From Gammaproteobacteria bacterium (GTDB lineage: Bacteria > Pseudomonadota > Gammaproteobacteria > Steroidobacterales > UBA11654): 61,254 bases of DNA. How positions within the stretch are numbered: position 1 is the stretch's first letter; each line of letters opens with the position of its first letter. The translations under genes and the position numbers were made by a program. The DNA is taken from NCBI GenBank assembly GCA_029244925.1, contig JAQWQE010000010.1:1-61254 (forward strand), given 5' to 3'. Under the pieces are notes generated by a model. It did not search any database, was not told the origin of the DNA, and saw nothing but the letters and a program-made list of their open reading frames with translations. Below, piece by piece: positions 28,452 to 38,878 of this stretch.

Positions 28452-29639
28452 ATGAATATACTTTCATTGTTAAAACGGAAAGAACTGCTTTTTACTGAAG
28501 ATGTTTCAAATCTAGAGCGAACATTCAAGGATCTTCTCGAAGGTTCTAGAGTATTAGTAATCGGTGGAGCTGGAACTATAGGTCAAGCTACTTCTAAGGA
28601 AATTTTTAAACGTGAACCATCGGCACTTCATATCGTAGATATTAGTGAAAATAATATAGTCGAACTTGTGAGAGATATTAGAAGCACCTTGGGCTATGGC
28701 AAGTCTGATTTTAAAACTTTTGCTATAGACTCCCTAAGTAAAGAGTTTGATGCATTTATCAACACTGAAGGCCCATATGATTATGTCTTCAATCTCTCAG
28801 CTCTAAAGCATGTTAGAAGTGAGAGTGACCCATATACACTAATGCGTTTAGTAAATGTGAATATCTTCAATACGCTTAATTCGATTCAAACTGCAAATAA
28901 AATGGGCTCTAAAAACTATTTCTGTGTTTCTACTGACAAGGCAGCAAATCCTGTAAATATGATGGGCGCGAGTAAAAGAATAATGGAAATGTTTTTAATG
29001 AGAGAAAGCCTCAATCAGAAGATGTCAATGGCCCGTTTTGCAAACGTAGCTTTTTCAGATGGATCGCTTCTTCATGGATTTAATCAACGTATTTCTAAAA
29101 ATCAACCAATATCTGCGCCTAATGATGTTAAGAGATATTTTGTAACTCCTCAAGAGTCAGGTGAACTTTGTCTAATGTCAGGATTATTAGGAGAAAATAG
29201 AGATATTTTCTTCCCTAAGTTGAGTGAAAAGCTTCATTTAATAACTTTTGCTGAGATTGCAAAAAGATATCTAGAGAATTTGGGTTATGAAGCTTTTGAA
29301 TGTCAGAGCGAAAACGAAGCTAGAGCTAAAACAGATGAACTAATAAAAGATAAAAAATGGCCTTGCTTCTTTTTTGAAAGCGATACAACTGGAGAAAAAG
29401 ACTTCGAAGAGTTTTTTACTGATGACGAGGATTTAAATCTAGAAAAATTTAAGGGTGTCGGCGTAATAAGAAATGAAGCAGTCTTTGATAATAAACTTTT
29501 AGATCAGTTCGAAAGTGGAATCAGTCAGCTAATTACTAATGGCAATTGGAATAAGAAGGATATTGTCGATTTATTTTTTTTACTATTACCAGATTTTGCA
29601 CATAAAGAAACGGGTAAATATCTGGATCAGAGGATGTAA
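28452..29639 (+). CDS. nucleotide-sugar 4,6-dehydratase, WbpM/FlaA1-like (WreV-like)
   Basis: VLVIGGAGTIGQATSKEIFKREP; FNLSALKHVRSE; FCVSTDKAANPVNMMGASKRIME (SMK-type active site). Confidence 0.82.
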   Translation: MNILSLLKRKELLFTEDVSNLERTFKDLLEGSRVLVIGGAGTIGQATSKEIFKREPSALHIVDISENNIVELVRDIRSTLGYGKSDFKTFAIDSLSKEFDAFINTEGPYDYVFNLSALKHVRSESDPYTLMRLVNVNIFNTLNSIQTANKMGSKNYFCVSTDKAANPVNMMGASKRIMEMFLMRESLNQKMSMARFANVAFSDGSLLHGFNQRISKNQPISAPNDVKRYFVTPQESGELCLMSGLLGENRDIFFPKLSEKLHLITFAEIAKRYLENLGYEAFECQSENEARAKTDELIKDKKWPCFFFESDTTGEKDFEEFFTDDEDLNLEKFKGVGVIRNEAVFDNKLLDQFESGISQLITNGNWNKKDIVDLFFLLLPDFAHKETGKYLDQRM

Positions 29640-29644
29640 TTATT

Positions 29645-30319
29645 ATGAGAATATTTGATATATTATTTTCATCTCTAGCAATAGCAGTTCTATCGCCATT
29701 ATTTATTTTAGTCATTTTGATCTTAAGATTTACTGGTGAAGGTGAAGTATTCTTTGTACAGAATAGAATAGGGAAAGATGGAAACATATTTGGATTACTA
29801 AAATTTGTAACGATGTTAAAGGATAGCCCCAATATGGCTACAGGGACTGTTACTGTAAAAGGAGATCCTAGAATATTGCCGGTAGGATCACTATTACGAA
29901 AAACCAAGATCAATGAACTACCACAACTACTTAATATCCTAAAGGCTGACATGAGTGTAATTGGCCCAAGACCTTTAACGTATGATTCATTTTCAGCTTA
30001 CCCAAAAGAAACTCAAGATATTATCAAAAAAGTTCGTCCTGGTTTATCAGGAATAGGCTCCATTATATTCAGACAAGAAGAAGAGATATTATCTGGAGAG
30101 AAGAGAGGAATAGATTTCTACAAAAATACCTTGGCACCCTATAAGGGGAAGTTAGAAGAATGGTTTGTAGAACATAAAAGTATAAAGGTATATTTTTCAG
30201 CAATATTAGTCACTATTTGGGTAGTTATCTCTCCACAGTCGAATATACCATGGTCGATCTTTAAAGATCTTCCTGAACCTCCAGATCAACTAAAAAACCT
30301 ATTAAATTATCCTAATTAG
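29645..30319 (+). CDS. initiating sugar-phosphate transferase (PglC/WreU-like)
   Basis: MRIFDILFSSLAIAVLSPLFILVI..; VFFVQNRIGKDGNIF; LRKTKINELPQLLNILKADMSVIGPRPL. Confidence 0.9.
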   Translation: MRIFDILFSSLAIAVLSPLFILVILILRFTGEGEVFFVQNRIGKDGNIFGLLKFVTMLKDSPNMATGTVTVKGDPRILPVGSLLRKTKINELPQLLNILKADMSVIGPRPLTYDSFSAYPKETQDIIKKVRPGLSGIGSIIFRQEEEILSGEKRGIDFYKNTLAPYKGKLEEWFVEHKSIKVYFSAILVTIWVVISPQSNIPWSIFKDLPEPPDQLKNLLNYPN

Positions 30320-30363
30320 AATCTAGTATCTAAAACTCAATAAGATTTAAGATCAATTAAATA

Positions 30364-31950
30364 ATGAGAGGCTTCATGCAATTAATAAGTCAGATTTCAC
30401 AAAAAATCAAAACATTTGGCTATCTTTTTTCTTTGAGTGATGCCGATAAGAAATTTATAAAATTTTCAAAAAAACAATGGAGAAAAAATAAATATGATGA
30501 CACTGATGGAGAGCTACTAGTTGATCAAATGTTTTATGATCTATATATTTTTCAATTATCTTATATAACTAACTTTTTTCTTGAAAAGTATAATATTGCT
30601 CCTAAACATTTCCACTTTATCTCAAGAGAAAAGATTTTCTTAAGAATATTCTTTCAGTTTTTTAGACGTTTTTCTAGAGTAGATAAACTGTATACATCAT
30701 TTAACTGTAAATTTTCTTTAGGACAAAAATACTATAAAAAATCTATCCAAATAGCTGAAGAACTTGAATTTAAGTCAAAAGAAGAGTTATTAAACTTTAC
30801 ATATGAAGGAGTCAAATTAGGTGACTTAGTTTATGATACTTATCTCAGGATGTATCTTGAACCAACGGTTGATCTAGCAGACAAAAGACTAAAGAATGTT
30901 TTAATTAATGCTCTAGATATCTACTTTACTTCCAAAGAATATCTTAATAATAATGATGTAAAGAAAATAGTTCTAAGCCATGCAGTTTACATTCAGTATG
31001 CAATTCTTGGCAGAATAGGCTTGTCTCTTGGCATAGATGTATACATCTTTTCTTGGGAAAGAGTAGTGCATAAACTGACATCTGATCACCTTGTACCGAC
31101 ACCAAGACATCTAGAATATAAAGAAATATTTGAAAAGAAATCTAATAAGTCAGATCATAAGAATCAATCTAGAAAAATATTGAATGATAGACTCAATGGG
31201 CAAATAGACAGAGGTATTGCATATATGAAAACATCACCATATGCTGATACATCAGATCCAAATCAAAAAATATTTCTCAACAATGGTAAGCCTAAAGTAG
31301 CTTTGATGATGCATTGTTTCTATGACGCACCACACATATATAAAAATATGATCTTTGAAGATTTTTTTGAGTGGATTGAATTTGTTTTTTCAAGGGTAGA
31401 AAAAATGGATGTTGATTTCGTAGTGAAACCACACCCTAATGCTCAACCTTTAAATAATGAAATCATTGAAAATTTTAAGAAAAAATATCCAAATATTCGT
31501 TTCTTAGATAAAAATACCTCAAATAAAAAAATAATTGCAGAAGGAATTGATCTGCTACTAACTGTTTACGGAACAGTGGGACATGAATTCGCATATCATG
31601 ATGTTAAAGTTCTTATGGCTGGTGATAACCCTACCGCCGCTTATAATTTTTCATTGCTTCCATCTTCAAAAGACCAATATGAATATTATTTAATGAATAT
31701 AGACCAGATAGAATTAGAGATTAATAAAAAAGATATTGAAGAGTTTTTTTATATGCACTATCTAAACATAGGTGAGGGTAGAATAGAGGGAAACAATGAT
31801 TTATTTTTTGTTAGAAAGCGTGATTATGATCCGTCTAATAAAGATATGTTTATTGAGCTCATAGATGATGCGTCTTCAAAGAAATTTGATTGTATATTTG
31901 ATTCATTCTCTAAGGCAATAGAGCAGGTTGATTCTAGAACAACAGATTAA
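30364..31950 (+). CDS. putative surface-carbohydrate biosynthesis protein (capsule GT-like)
   Basis: 528 aa; C-terminal VDFVVKPHPNAQPLN...LLLTVYGTVGHEFAYHDVKVLMAGDNP resembles GT-B capsule transferases. Confidence 0.6.
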   Translation: MRGFMQLISQISQKIKTFGYLFSLSDADKKFIKFSKKQWRKNKYDDTDGELLVDQMFYDLYIFQLSYITNFFLEKYNIAPKHFHFISREKIFLRIFFQFFRRFSRVDKLYTSFNCKFSLGQKYYKKSIQIAEELEFKSKEELLNFTYEGVKLGDLVYDTYLRMYLEPTVDLADKRLKNVLINALDIYFTSKEYLNNNDVKKIVLSHAVYIQYAILGRIGLSLGIDVYIFSWERVVHKLTSDHLVPTPRHLEYKEIFEKKSNKSDHKNQSRKILNDRLNGQIDRGIAYMKTSPYADTSDPNQKIFLNNGKPKVALMMHCFYDAPHIYKNMIFEDFFEWIEFVFSRVEKMDVDFVVKPHPNAQPLNNEIIENFKKKYPNIRFLDKNTSNKKIIAEGIDLLLTVYGTVGHEFAYHDVKVLMAGDNPTAAYNFSLLPSSKDQYEYYLMNIDQIELEINKKDIEEFFYMHYLNIGEGRIEGNNDLFFVRKRDYDPSNKDMFIELIDDASSKKFDCIFDSFSKAIEQVDSRTTD

Positions 31951-31971
31951 TGATTATTAAAGTTTTTAAAA

Positions 31972-33036
31972 ATGAATCACAAAGTAAATAGTCCTGTATT
32001 CATTACAGGTGTTTATAGAAGCGGTACCACAATTCTCACCGGTATTCTTGGTGCGCATGAGGAACTTGATATAAGCCATCCTTCTGTTCAATATTTTAGA
32101 TACATCTTAAAAAAGAATATTTCTCCTCATGATTACAAAGAAATTGTTCATTCTGTATCAGAGAGAGTGAATTTAAGATATGGCATTAAGCTAAATATAG
32201 AGAGAATAATTAGTGATATTAATGTGGGAATCTCTATAGAAGGAATTTGTCATAAAATAATTTACGATTCTATTATGAGATCACTTTATTTGAATAGCGG
32301 TAAGAGGTGGGGTGAGAAAAGCTTATTAGAGTGGACAAATATTCCGACATTTCTAGAAATGTTTCCAAAAGGAAAAACTATACACATTATAAGGGATCCT
32401 AGAGATGTCTTGGCCTCCTATAAAAATATGACATATGAAACAGGCGATAAGTATTTAGATGCTGTATTTAATTGCTTAGACTCAATGCAACATGCAAAAA
32501 AATATATCTCTAGCCTTCCCAAAGAACAATATTGTTTAGTATATTTCGAAGATCTTATTTCTAATAGAATTAGAGAAGTAGAACGGATATGTTCTTTTCT
32601 AGAAATAGGATTTGATAAATCATTATATAAAGAGGATAAAATAAAAGAAGGTGTTGGAGAAGGTTCTGTGAATTTAACTACAGCTAGCCATTCTTCTTTC
32701 CCTGAAGATATTGGGAATTCATTCAAAAGATGGGATACAAAACTTTCGAAAAACGAAATTTCTTTTACTGAGTCAATTTTATCTACAATGATGAGTGAAT
32801 TTGAATATGAACTTTCTCAATCATCTAAAAATAATCATATAGCATGGCTTGAGAAAATTATGAGTGATAATGCATTGATCAAAAAAAGATTCATAAATTT
32901 TCTTAAGACTGGCAAAGGCGTAGAGGAATTCCCCAGCGACCCCACAGATCCAAAAAATTGGTCAACTTCAACAAAAGAGCAAGGAAAGGTTCAAGGTAAA
33001 GGAGCTGCAGCTGCTTACAAGAAACTAAATACTTAA
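31972..33036 (+). CDS. sulfotransferase-family protein
   Basis: VFITGVYRSGTTILTGILGAHEEL (PAPS 5'-phosphosulfate loop) and IHIIRDPRDVLASYKNM. Confidence 0.85.
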   Translation: MNHKVNSPVFITGVYRSGTTILTGILGAHEELDISHPSVQYFRYILKKNISPHDYKEIVHSVSERVNLRYGIKLNIERIISDINVGISIEGICHKIIYDSIMRSLYLNSGKRWGEKSLLEWTNIPTFLEMFPKGKTIHIIRDPRDVLASYKNMTYETGDKYLDAVFNCLDSMQHAKKYISSLPKEQYCLVYFEDLISNRIREVERICSFLEIGFDKSLYKEDKIKEGVGEGSVNLTTASHSSFPEDIGNSFKRWDTKLSKNEISFTESILSTMMSEFEYELSQSSKNNHIAWLEKIMSDNALIKKRFINFLKTGKGVEEFPSDPTDPKNWSTSTKEQGKVQGKGAAAAYKKLNT

Positions 33037-33076
33037 TTAATGGTTTGTAATTATCTTTCTAGAAAGGAATATAGTT

Positions 33077-33892
33077 TTGATTAAGAAACTTAAATTAATA
33101 TTACGGTTATTTATCCCCCCTTTTGTTAATGAGTGTAGGAAATTTGTTAATAGAAATAATAGGATAACTTTTAAGGGTAAATATACTTCTTGGGAAGAAG
33201 CGCTAATTGCATCCAAAGGTGGTTATGACTCACCAGCAATCTTAGAGAAAGTAAAAGACGCATCACTTAAAGTAAAAAAAGGTGAAGCTATTTTTGAAAG
33301 AGATTCTGTTTGTTTTTATGAAGAGGATTACAGATGGCCATTGCTGTCTTCATTGCTTTTTATAGCAAACATTAATGACTCCAAACTTAAAGTATTGGAC
33401 TTTGGAGGTTCTCTAGGAAGTTTTTACAATCAGCATAAAAAATATATGAGAGGCATTAAAGATCTTAAGTGGTATATAGTAGAGCAAGAAAATTTTGTAG
33501 AATGTGGAAAATCAGAATTTCAAAGCGATGTGTTAAGATTTAAAGGAACAATTAGCGAATGCTTGAAGGAAAGCTCAATTGATGTTGTTTTATTGTCTAG
33601 TGTTATTCAGTATTTACAATCACCTTATTCAATTATTAGTGACATTTTTAATGCTAATCCAGATTTTATTTTAATTGATCGAACTCCATATATTAATGAA
33701 GATAATGATATGATCAAAAATCAGCATATACCTCTATCCAAGGGGGGAGGATCTTATCCTTCTTGGTTTTTTTCAAAAGAAAAGTTTTTGTCAACATTCA
33801 AAGAAGCAGGCTATGAATGCCTAATTGAATTTGATTGTGATGAAGACTTTGGTGTTGGGGACTTTAAAGGAATGTTTTTTGGGAAATGTTGA
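33077..33892 (+). CDS. putative methyltransferase, TIGR04325-like
   Basis: FKGKYTSWEEALIASKGGYDSPAILEKVKDA...LKVLDFGGSLGSFYNQHKKY. TTG start. Confidence 0.75.
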   Translation: MIKKLKLILRLFIPPFVNECRKFVNRNNRITFKGKYTSWEEALIASKGGYDSPAILEKVKDASLKVKKGEAIFERDSVCFYEEDYRWPLLSSLLFIANINDSKLKVLDFGGSLGSFYNQHKKYMRGIKDLKWYIVEQENFVECGKSEFQSDVLRFKGTISECLKESSIDVVLLSSVIQYLQSPYSIISDIFNANPDFILIDRTPYINEDNDMIKNQHIPLSKGGGSYPSWFFSKEKFLSTFKEAGYECLIEFDCDEDFGVGDFKGMFFGKC

Positions 33893-34608
33893 AGAGTAAA
33901 CTACGTTATATTTATGAGAAAGAGATGTATTTTCCTTCTTTGCTATCTCTATTTATAAACCCCTTCTATTTTGGTAGAAAAGGTTTGTATGAGAATGTAA
34001 AAGATTTGGCATCAAATATTACTGGTAAGACATTAGATGTAGGCTGTGGGTTAAAGCCTTATCAAAAGCTGTATCATTCATCTGAATATATTGGTCTAGA
34101 GTATGACACGCCTGAAAATAGAGAATCAAAGAACGCAGATTATTTTTATGATGGAACTACATTCCCGTTCGAGAAGAGCTCCTTTGATTCAGTGGTTGTG
34201 AATGAGGTCTTTGAGCATGTATTTAATCCAAATAATTTTCTAAAACAAATAAATGAAGTTCTTAAAAAAGATGGGATCTTATTTATGACGATGCCTTTTG
34301 CATGGGATGAACATGAACAACCATTTGACTATGCTCGATATACTTCATTCGGGATTTCTTCAATACTAAAAAAACATGGCTTTGAAATAATCACACAAAG
34401 AAAATCTGTCAGTGATATAAGAGTTATCTTTCAGCAATTAAATCTCTACATATGGAAAAAGCTTAGAACTAAAAGTGGTATTTTAAATCAAATAATCATC
34501 TTATTTCTGATATCACCTTTTAATATTCTAGGGGAAATTCTAAATCTTATACTTCCTAATAACCCAGATTTATATTTAGACAATATCGTTCTAGCCCGAA
34601 AGGTGTAA
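33886..34608 (+). CDS. class I SAM-dependent methyltransferase
   Basis: GKTLDVGCGLKPYQKLYHSSEYIGLEYD; VNEVFEHVFNPNNFLKQINEVLKKDGILFMTMPF; 7-nt overlap with upstream gene. Confidence 0.85.
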   Translation: MLKSKLRYIYEKEMYFPSLLSLFINPFYFGRKGLYENVKDLASNITGKTLDVGCGLKPYQKLYHSSEYIGLEYDTPENRESKNADYFYDGTTFPFEKSSFDSVVVNEVFEHVFNPNNFLKQINEVLKKDGILFMTMPFAWDEHEQPFDYARYTSFGISSILKKHGFEIITQRKSVSDIRVIFQQLNLYIWKKLRTKSGILNQIIILFLISPFNILGEILNLILPNNPDLYLDNIVLARKV

Positions 34609-34609
34609 T

Positions 34610-35593
34610 TTGATTGAATCAAATTTTAAGGATAAGAAGATATGTATTACTGGCGGCGCTGGTTTTATAGGTTCTGCAATTGCTAACCGACTTTTTGGAA
34701 TAGCTGAAATTACTATTGTCGATTCTTTGATACCAGAATATGGTGGGAATTTACATAATATTGAAAAAATTAAAGACCATATAAAATTTGATATTGCTGA
34801 TGTTAGAGAAAAGGATGTAATCGAGAACTTAGTTAAGGATATGGATTATATTTTTAACATGGCTGGACAAACTAGCCATATGGACTCAATGACAGATCCT
34901 CATACAGATTTAGAAATTAACGCTCGTGCTCAACTCTCAATATTGGAAGCAATCAGACAGCACAACCCAAAAGTAAAAATTATTTTTGCTAGTACTAGAC
35001 AAATATATGGTAGGCCAGACAATCTTCCTGTTGATGAGAGCCACCCAATTAGACCAGTAGATGTTAACGGAATAAATAAGAATGCTGGTGAGCAATATCA
35101 CAAACTTTACAATGATGTCTATGGAATTCAAACAAGCATATTAAGGCTTACAAATACTTATGGTCCTGGCATGAGAGTAAAAGATGCCAGGCAAACATTC
35201 GTAGGAATATGGATACAAAAAATATTAAAGGGTGAGGATTTTGAAGTTTGGGGAGGAGACCAACTTCGTGACTTTAATTATGTTGATGATGTAGTAGATG
35301 CCTTTCTTAAGGTGGCTATTAATAAGAATGCGAATGGTGAAATATTTAATCTGGGTTCCGATGAAGTTATAACTCTAAATGAACTCGCTGATGCTCTTAT
35401 TGAAGTATATGGTTCAGGGAATTACAAAATTAGAAATTTTCCTGAAGATAGAAAAAAAATTGATATTGGTGATTATTATTCCGACTACTCTAAAATAAAT
35501 GAACTTTTGGAATGGCATCCATCAGTCAATATTAAAGAAGGTCTCAGGAAAACTTTAGATTACTATAAGCAACACGGAGAATATTACTTATGA
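34610..35593 (+). CDS. NAD-dependent nucleotide-sugar epimerase/dehydratase
   Basis: [46 protein letters not shown] start. Confidence 0.83.
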   Translation: MIESNFKDKKICITGGAGFIGSAIANRLFGIAEITIVDSLIPEYGGNLHNIEKIKDHIKFDIADVREKDVIENLVKDMDYIFNMAGQTSHMDSMTDPHTDLEINARAQLSILEAIRQHNPKVKIIFASTRQIYGRPDNLPVDESHPIRPVDVNGINKNAGEQYHKLYNDVYGIQTSILRLTNTYGPGMRVKDARQTFVGIWIQKILKGEDFEVWGGDQLRDFNYVDDVVDAFLKVAINKNANGEIFNLGSDEVITLNELADALIEVYGSGNYKIRNFPEDRKKIDIGDYYSDYSKINELLEWHPSVNIKEGLRKTLDYYKQHGEYYL

Positions 35594-36693
35594 TTCCACA
35601 ATGTAACCCCAAAGCTAATTATAAGAAATATAGAGAAGAAATAGATAAGGCTATCAGCACAGTTTTATCTAGCGGAAGCTATGTTTTGGGAGAACAGGTA
35701 ACTAGTTTTGAAGATGAATTCTCATCGTTTCTAGGGATCTCAGAAACAATTGGGGTAGCGAACGGGACAGATGCAATAGAATTAGCATTGCGAGCTTGCA
35801 AAATAGGTAACTCAGATCTAGTAGCTACAGTCTCACACACTGCAGTTGCTACCGTTTCTGCAATCCGTCGAGTCGGAGCTAAACCAATATTTGTAGATAT
35901 TGAAGAAGATTTTTTTACCATGTCTCCCAAATCTCTTGCAGCAGTCATCAATGATTATGATATCAAGGCAATAATTGTTGTGCATATCTATGGTCAAATG
36001 GCAGATATGCAAGGAATTCTTGATCTTGCTAAGCAGAAAGACATACCCGTTATTGAGGATTGCGCTCAGGCTCATGGCGCTACACAAGAATCCAAAATGG
36101 CTGGCACTTGGGGAGATATTGGTTGTTTTAGTTTCTATCCAACAAAAAATCTAGGGGCAATAGGTGATGCGGGCGCCGTGGTTACAAATAACGTGGAAAT
36201 AGCAAATAGATTGAGAGAAATTAGACAATATGGATGGAAGGAAAGATATATATCCATTAGAGAAGGCATTAATAGTAGGTTAGATGAAATTCAAGCTGCA
36301 GTATTGAGGGTAAAACTGAAATATTTGAGCATGGATAATAACCATCGCAAAGAAATTGCAGCGTTATATAACAAAAATATGGACAATCTAAATCATATTA
36401 TTGTTCCTAAATTAAGAACAGGAAATGAACATGTTTATCATCAATACGTTATTTTATCTGAACACAGAGACATCATAAGAAGAGAGTTAGAGGAAGATGG
36501 AATATTTTGTGGAATACACTATCCAAAGCCAGTTCACCTGCAGAGTATTTATCATAAAAATTCCTATAACATTCTAGACCTTAATGTAACAGAGCAATTT
36601 TCAGGTCAAATATTAAGTTTGCCTATGTATCCCGAACTTAATCTGGAGGAGGCTAGAGAAGTGACAGCAAGGATAAAAAATATAAAGCTTTGA
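35590..36693 (+). CDS. DegT/DnrJ/EryC1/StrS-family sugar aminotransferase
   Basis: VANGTDAIELALRA; VIEDCAQAHGATQESKMAGTWGDIGCFSFYPTKNLGAIGDAGAVVTN. Confidence 0.92.
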   Translation: MIPQCNPKANYKKYREEIDKAISTVLSSGSYVLGEQVTSFEDEFSSFLGISETIGVANGTDAIELALRACKIGNSDLVATVSHTAVATVSAIRRVGAKPIFVDIEEDFFTMSPKSLAAVINDYDIKAIIVVHIYGQMADMQGILDLAKQKDIPVIEDCAQAHGATQESKMAGTWGDIGCFSFYPTKNLGAIGDAGAVVTNNVEIANRLREIRQYGWKERYISIREGINSRLDEIQAAVLRVKLKYLSMDNNHRKEIAALYNKNMDNLNHIIVPKLRTGNEHVYHQYVILSEHRDIIRRELEEDGIFCGIHYPKPVHLQSIYHKNSYNILDLNVTEQFSGQILSLPMYPELNLEEAREVTARIKNIKL

Positions 36694-36695
36694 TT

Positions 36696-37640
36696 ATGTA
36701 TAATTTCTGTACATATTTTGATAGTAATTATATCTCTCATGGTTTGAGTCTTTTCAAATCAATAATAAAGCATAGTGAAGAGCCAATAAATTTTTATGTA
36801 CTATGCTTGGATGAAAAAACATTTCAGGTCCTAACTGATCAGAAGAATAAAAACCTAATTCCATTGAAATTAAGTGATATCGAGAATGAATATTCAGAAT
36901 TATTGGAAGCCAAAAAAAACAGAAGCAGGATAGAATATTACTTCACACTAAGTCCGGTTCTGCCTTTATATCTTATTGAGAAGTTACAACTTGATCTAAT
37001 AGCATCTATTGATGCTGATTTAATGTTTTTTTCATCTCCTACTCCAATTTTTCAAGAGATGGGAGAAAATTCAATATATATTACAGAGCATAGATTTAGA
37101 GAGAAATTTAAATCCCATGAGATTGCAGGAAAGTATAATGTTCAATGTCAGATATTTAGAAATGATAAATGGGGCCTAAGTTGCCTGAAAAGATGGAAAG
37201 ATCAATGTATAGATTGGTGCTTTGACAAGTTTGAGAATGACAAATTTGCTGATCAGAAATATCTAGATGAATGGCCAAGTAGATATAAAAATCATATTGT
37301 TGTTTCTGAGAATATTGGCATTGGGGTAGCTCCTTGGAATATTGAAGGAGAAAATATTTCTATCAGAGATAAGCAATTTTTTATAAACCACAAACCTATA
37401 ATATTTTATCATTTCCATGGACTTAAGATATTTAATAAATATCTAGCAAAAACCGGCCTAAGTGGTTTTCACGCAAAGTTAACTTCACCAGTTAAAGGAT
37501 TGTATCTCAACTACATAAATGAGTTATCTAGTAATTCAATCCCAATTAAGAAAAAAGAAATCAGACCGGGTAATTTTGGAAATATCCGCTTAATAATGAG
37601 CGGTATAAAATATAGAGACCTTATTTTAAACTTTAGCTAG
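36696..37640 (+). CDS. putative glycosyltransferase (GT8-like)
   Basis: MYNFCTYFDSNYISHGLSLFKSIIKHS...LIASIDADLMFFSSPTPIFQEM; DxD-like motif. ATG 36696 preferred over TTG 36690. Confidence 0.65.
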   Translation: MYNFCTYFDSNYISHGLSLFKSIIKHSEEPINFYVLCLDEKTFQVLTDQKNKNLIPLKLSDIENEYSELLEAKKNRSRIEYYFTLSPVLPLYLIEKLQLDLIASIDADLMFFSSPTPIFQEMGENSIYITEHRFREKFKSHEIAGKYNVQCQIFRNDKWGLSCLKRWKDQCIDWCFDKFENDKFADQKYLDEWPSRYKNHIVVSENIGIGVAPWNIEGENISIRDKQFFINHKPIIFYHFHGLKIFNKYLAKTGLSGFHAKLTSPVKGLYLNYINELSSNSIPIKKKEIRPGNFGNIRLIMSGIKYRDLILNFS

Positions 37641-37647
37641 ATATTTT

Positions 37648-38868
37648 TTGATGATAAGAACACTTTATCTATCTTATGATGGGATGACTGATACACTTGG
37701 TCAATCTCAAGTCTTACCCTATTTAAAACAAATTTCAGCAAATAAAGAAATCCATATCATTAGTTGCGAAAAACCGTCTAACTTTAGAAGAAATAAATCA
37801 AAAATAGAGAAAATAATAGATGGCACTAATATTTATTGGCATCCACTTAAATATAATAAGTTTCCTCCAGTTATTTCGACACTTTGGGATTTATGGAAAA
37901 TCAAAAAATTAGCACTTAAACTAAACAAAGTTTATAAGTTTAAATTGATTCATTGCAGAAGCCATTTAATGGCTTTATTGGGTTTGTCTCTTAAGCTGAC
38001 TATTAATACTCCATTTTTATTTGATATGAGATCTTTTTTCCCTGAGGAAAGAGTTGACGGGAATTTATGGCCTCAAAATAATCCAATCTATAGGTTAATT
38101 TTTAATTACTTCAAAAGAAAGGAATTAGAAATGTTTAATGCTGCCTCTCATGTAGTAGTTTTAACTGAAGCTTCAAGCAAAATTCTAAAATCTGAGTATC
38201 ATCTTGAAAATATTTCGGTAATACCTTGTTGTGCAGATTTTGAGTTATTTAATTATAAGAGTGTGACACCACAAGACATCATAGAGGTAAAAAAGAAGCT
38301 TAAAGTCGATAATGATCAATTTGTTTTATCATATTTGGGGTCATTAGGAACTTGGTATGAGCTTGATAAAATGTTGAAATTTTTCAAACAAATAAAAGAA
38401 GTTCATACTGATTCAGTTTTTGTCTTCTTTACGCCAACAGATCCAGAAATAATTTTCTCTAAGTTAAAAGCACATAATTTGTGCAAATCTGATGTAAGAG
38501 TTAGCTTCATTCAACGCTCAGAACTACCAAAATATTTATCTGCTAGCTCAATTTCAATATTTTTTATCAAAAATACTTTCTCAAAAAAAGCATCATCACC
38601 TACTAAACATGCTGAGTTAATGGGATTAGGGATACCTGTCATAGCAAATTACGGTATTGGGGATATAGACACCATCATAGAAAATACAAAAACTGGCCAA
38701 TTAATAAATATGAACGACTCTCAATCAATTATCAAAGTAATAAAATCACTGAGCGATTTGGCTAAAATAGATAAAGCTATGATTAGAGCCAAAGGAAGAG
38801 CAATATACTCATTGAGCAAAGGTTGCGAGAGTTATGAGAATATTTATTCGAAAATTATAAAAAACTAA
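37648..38868 (+). CDS. glycosyltransferase family 4
   Basis: YLSYDGMTDTLGQSQVLPYLKQIS; VLSYLGSLGTWYELDKML; KHAELMGLGIPVIAN. Confidence 0.85.
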   Translation: MMIRTLYLSYDGMTDTLGQSQVLPYLKQISANKEIHIISCEKPSNFRRNKSKIEKIIDGTNIYWHPLKYNKFPPVISTLWDLWKIKKLALKLNKVYKFKLIHCRSHLMALLGLSLKLTINTPFLFDMRSFFPEERVDGNLWPQNNPIYRLIFNYFKRKELEMFNAASHVVVLTEASSKILKSEYHLENISVIPCCADFELFNYKSVTPQDIIEVKKKLKVDNDQFVLSYLGSLGTWYELDKMLKFFKQIKEVHTDSVFVFFTPTDPEIIFSKLKAHNLCKSDVRVSFIQRSELPKYLSASSISIFFIKNTFSKKASSPTKHAELMGLGIPVIANYGIGDIDTIIENTKTGQLINMNDSQSIIKVIKSLSDLAKIDKAMIRAKGRAIYSLSKGCESYENIYSKIIKN

Positions 38869-38878
38869 GGATTTTATT

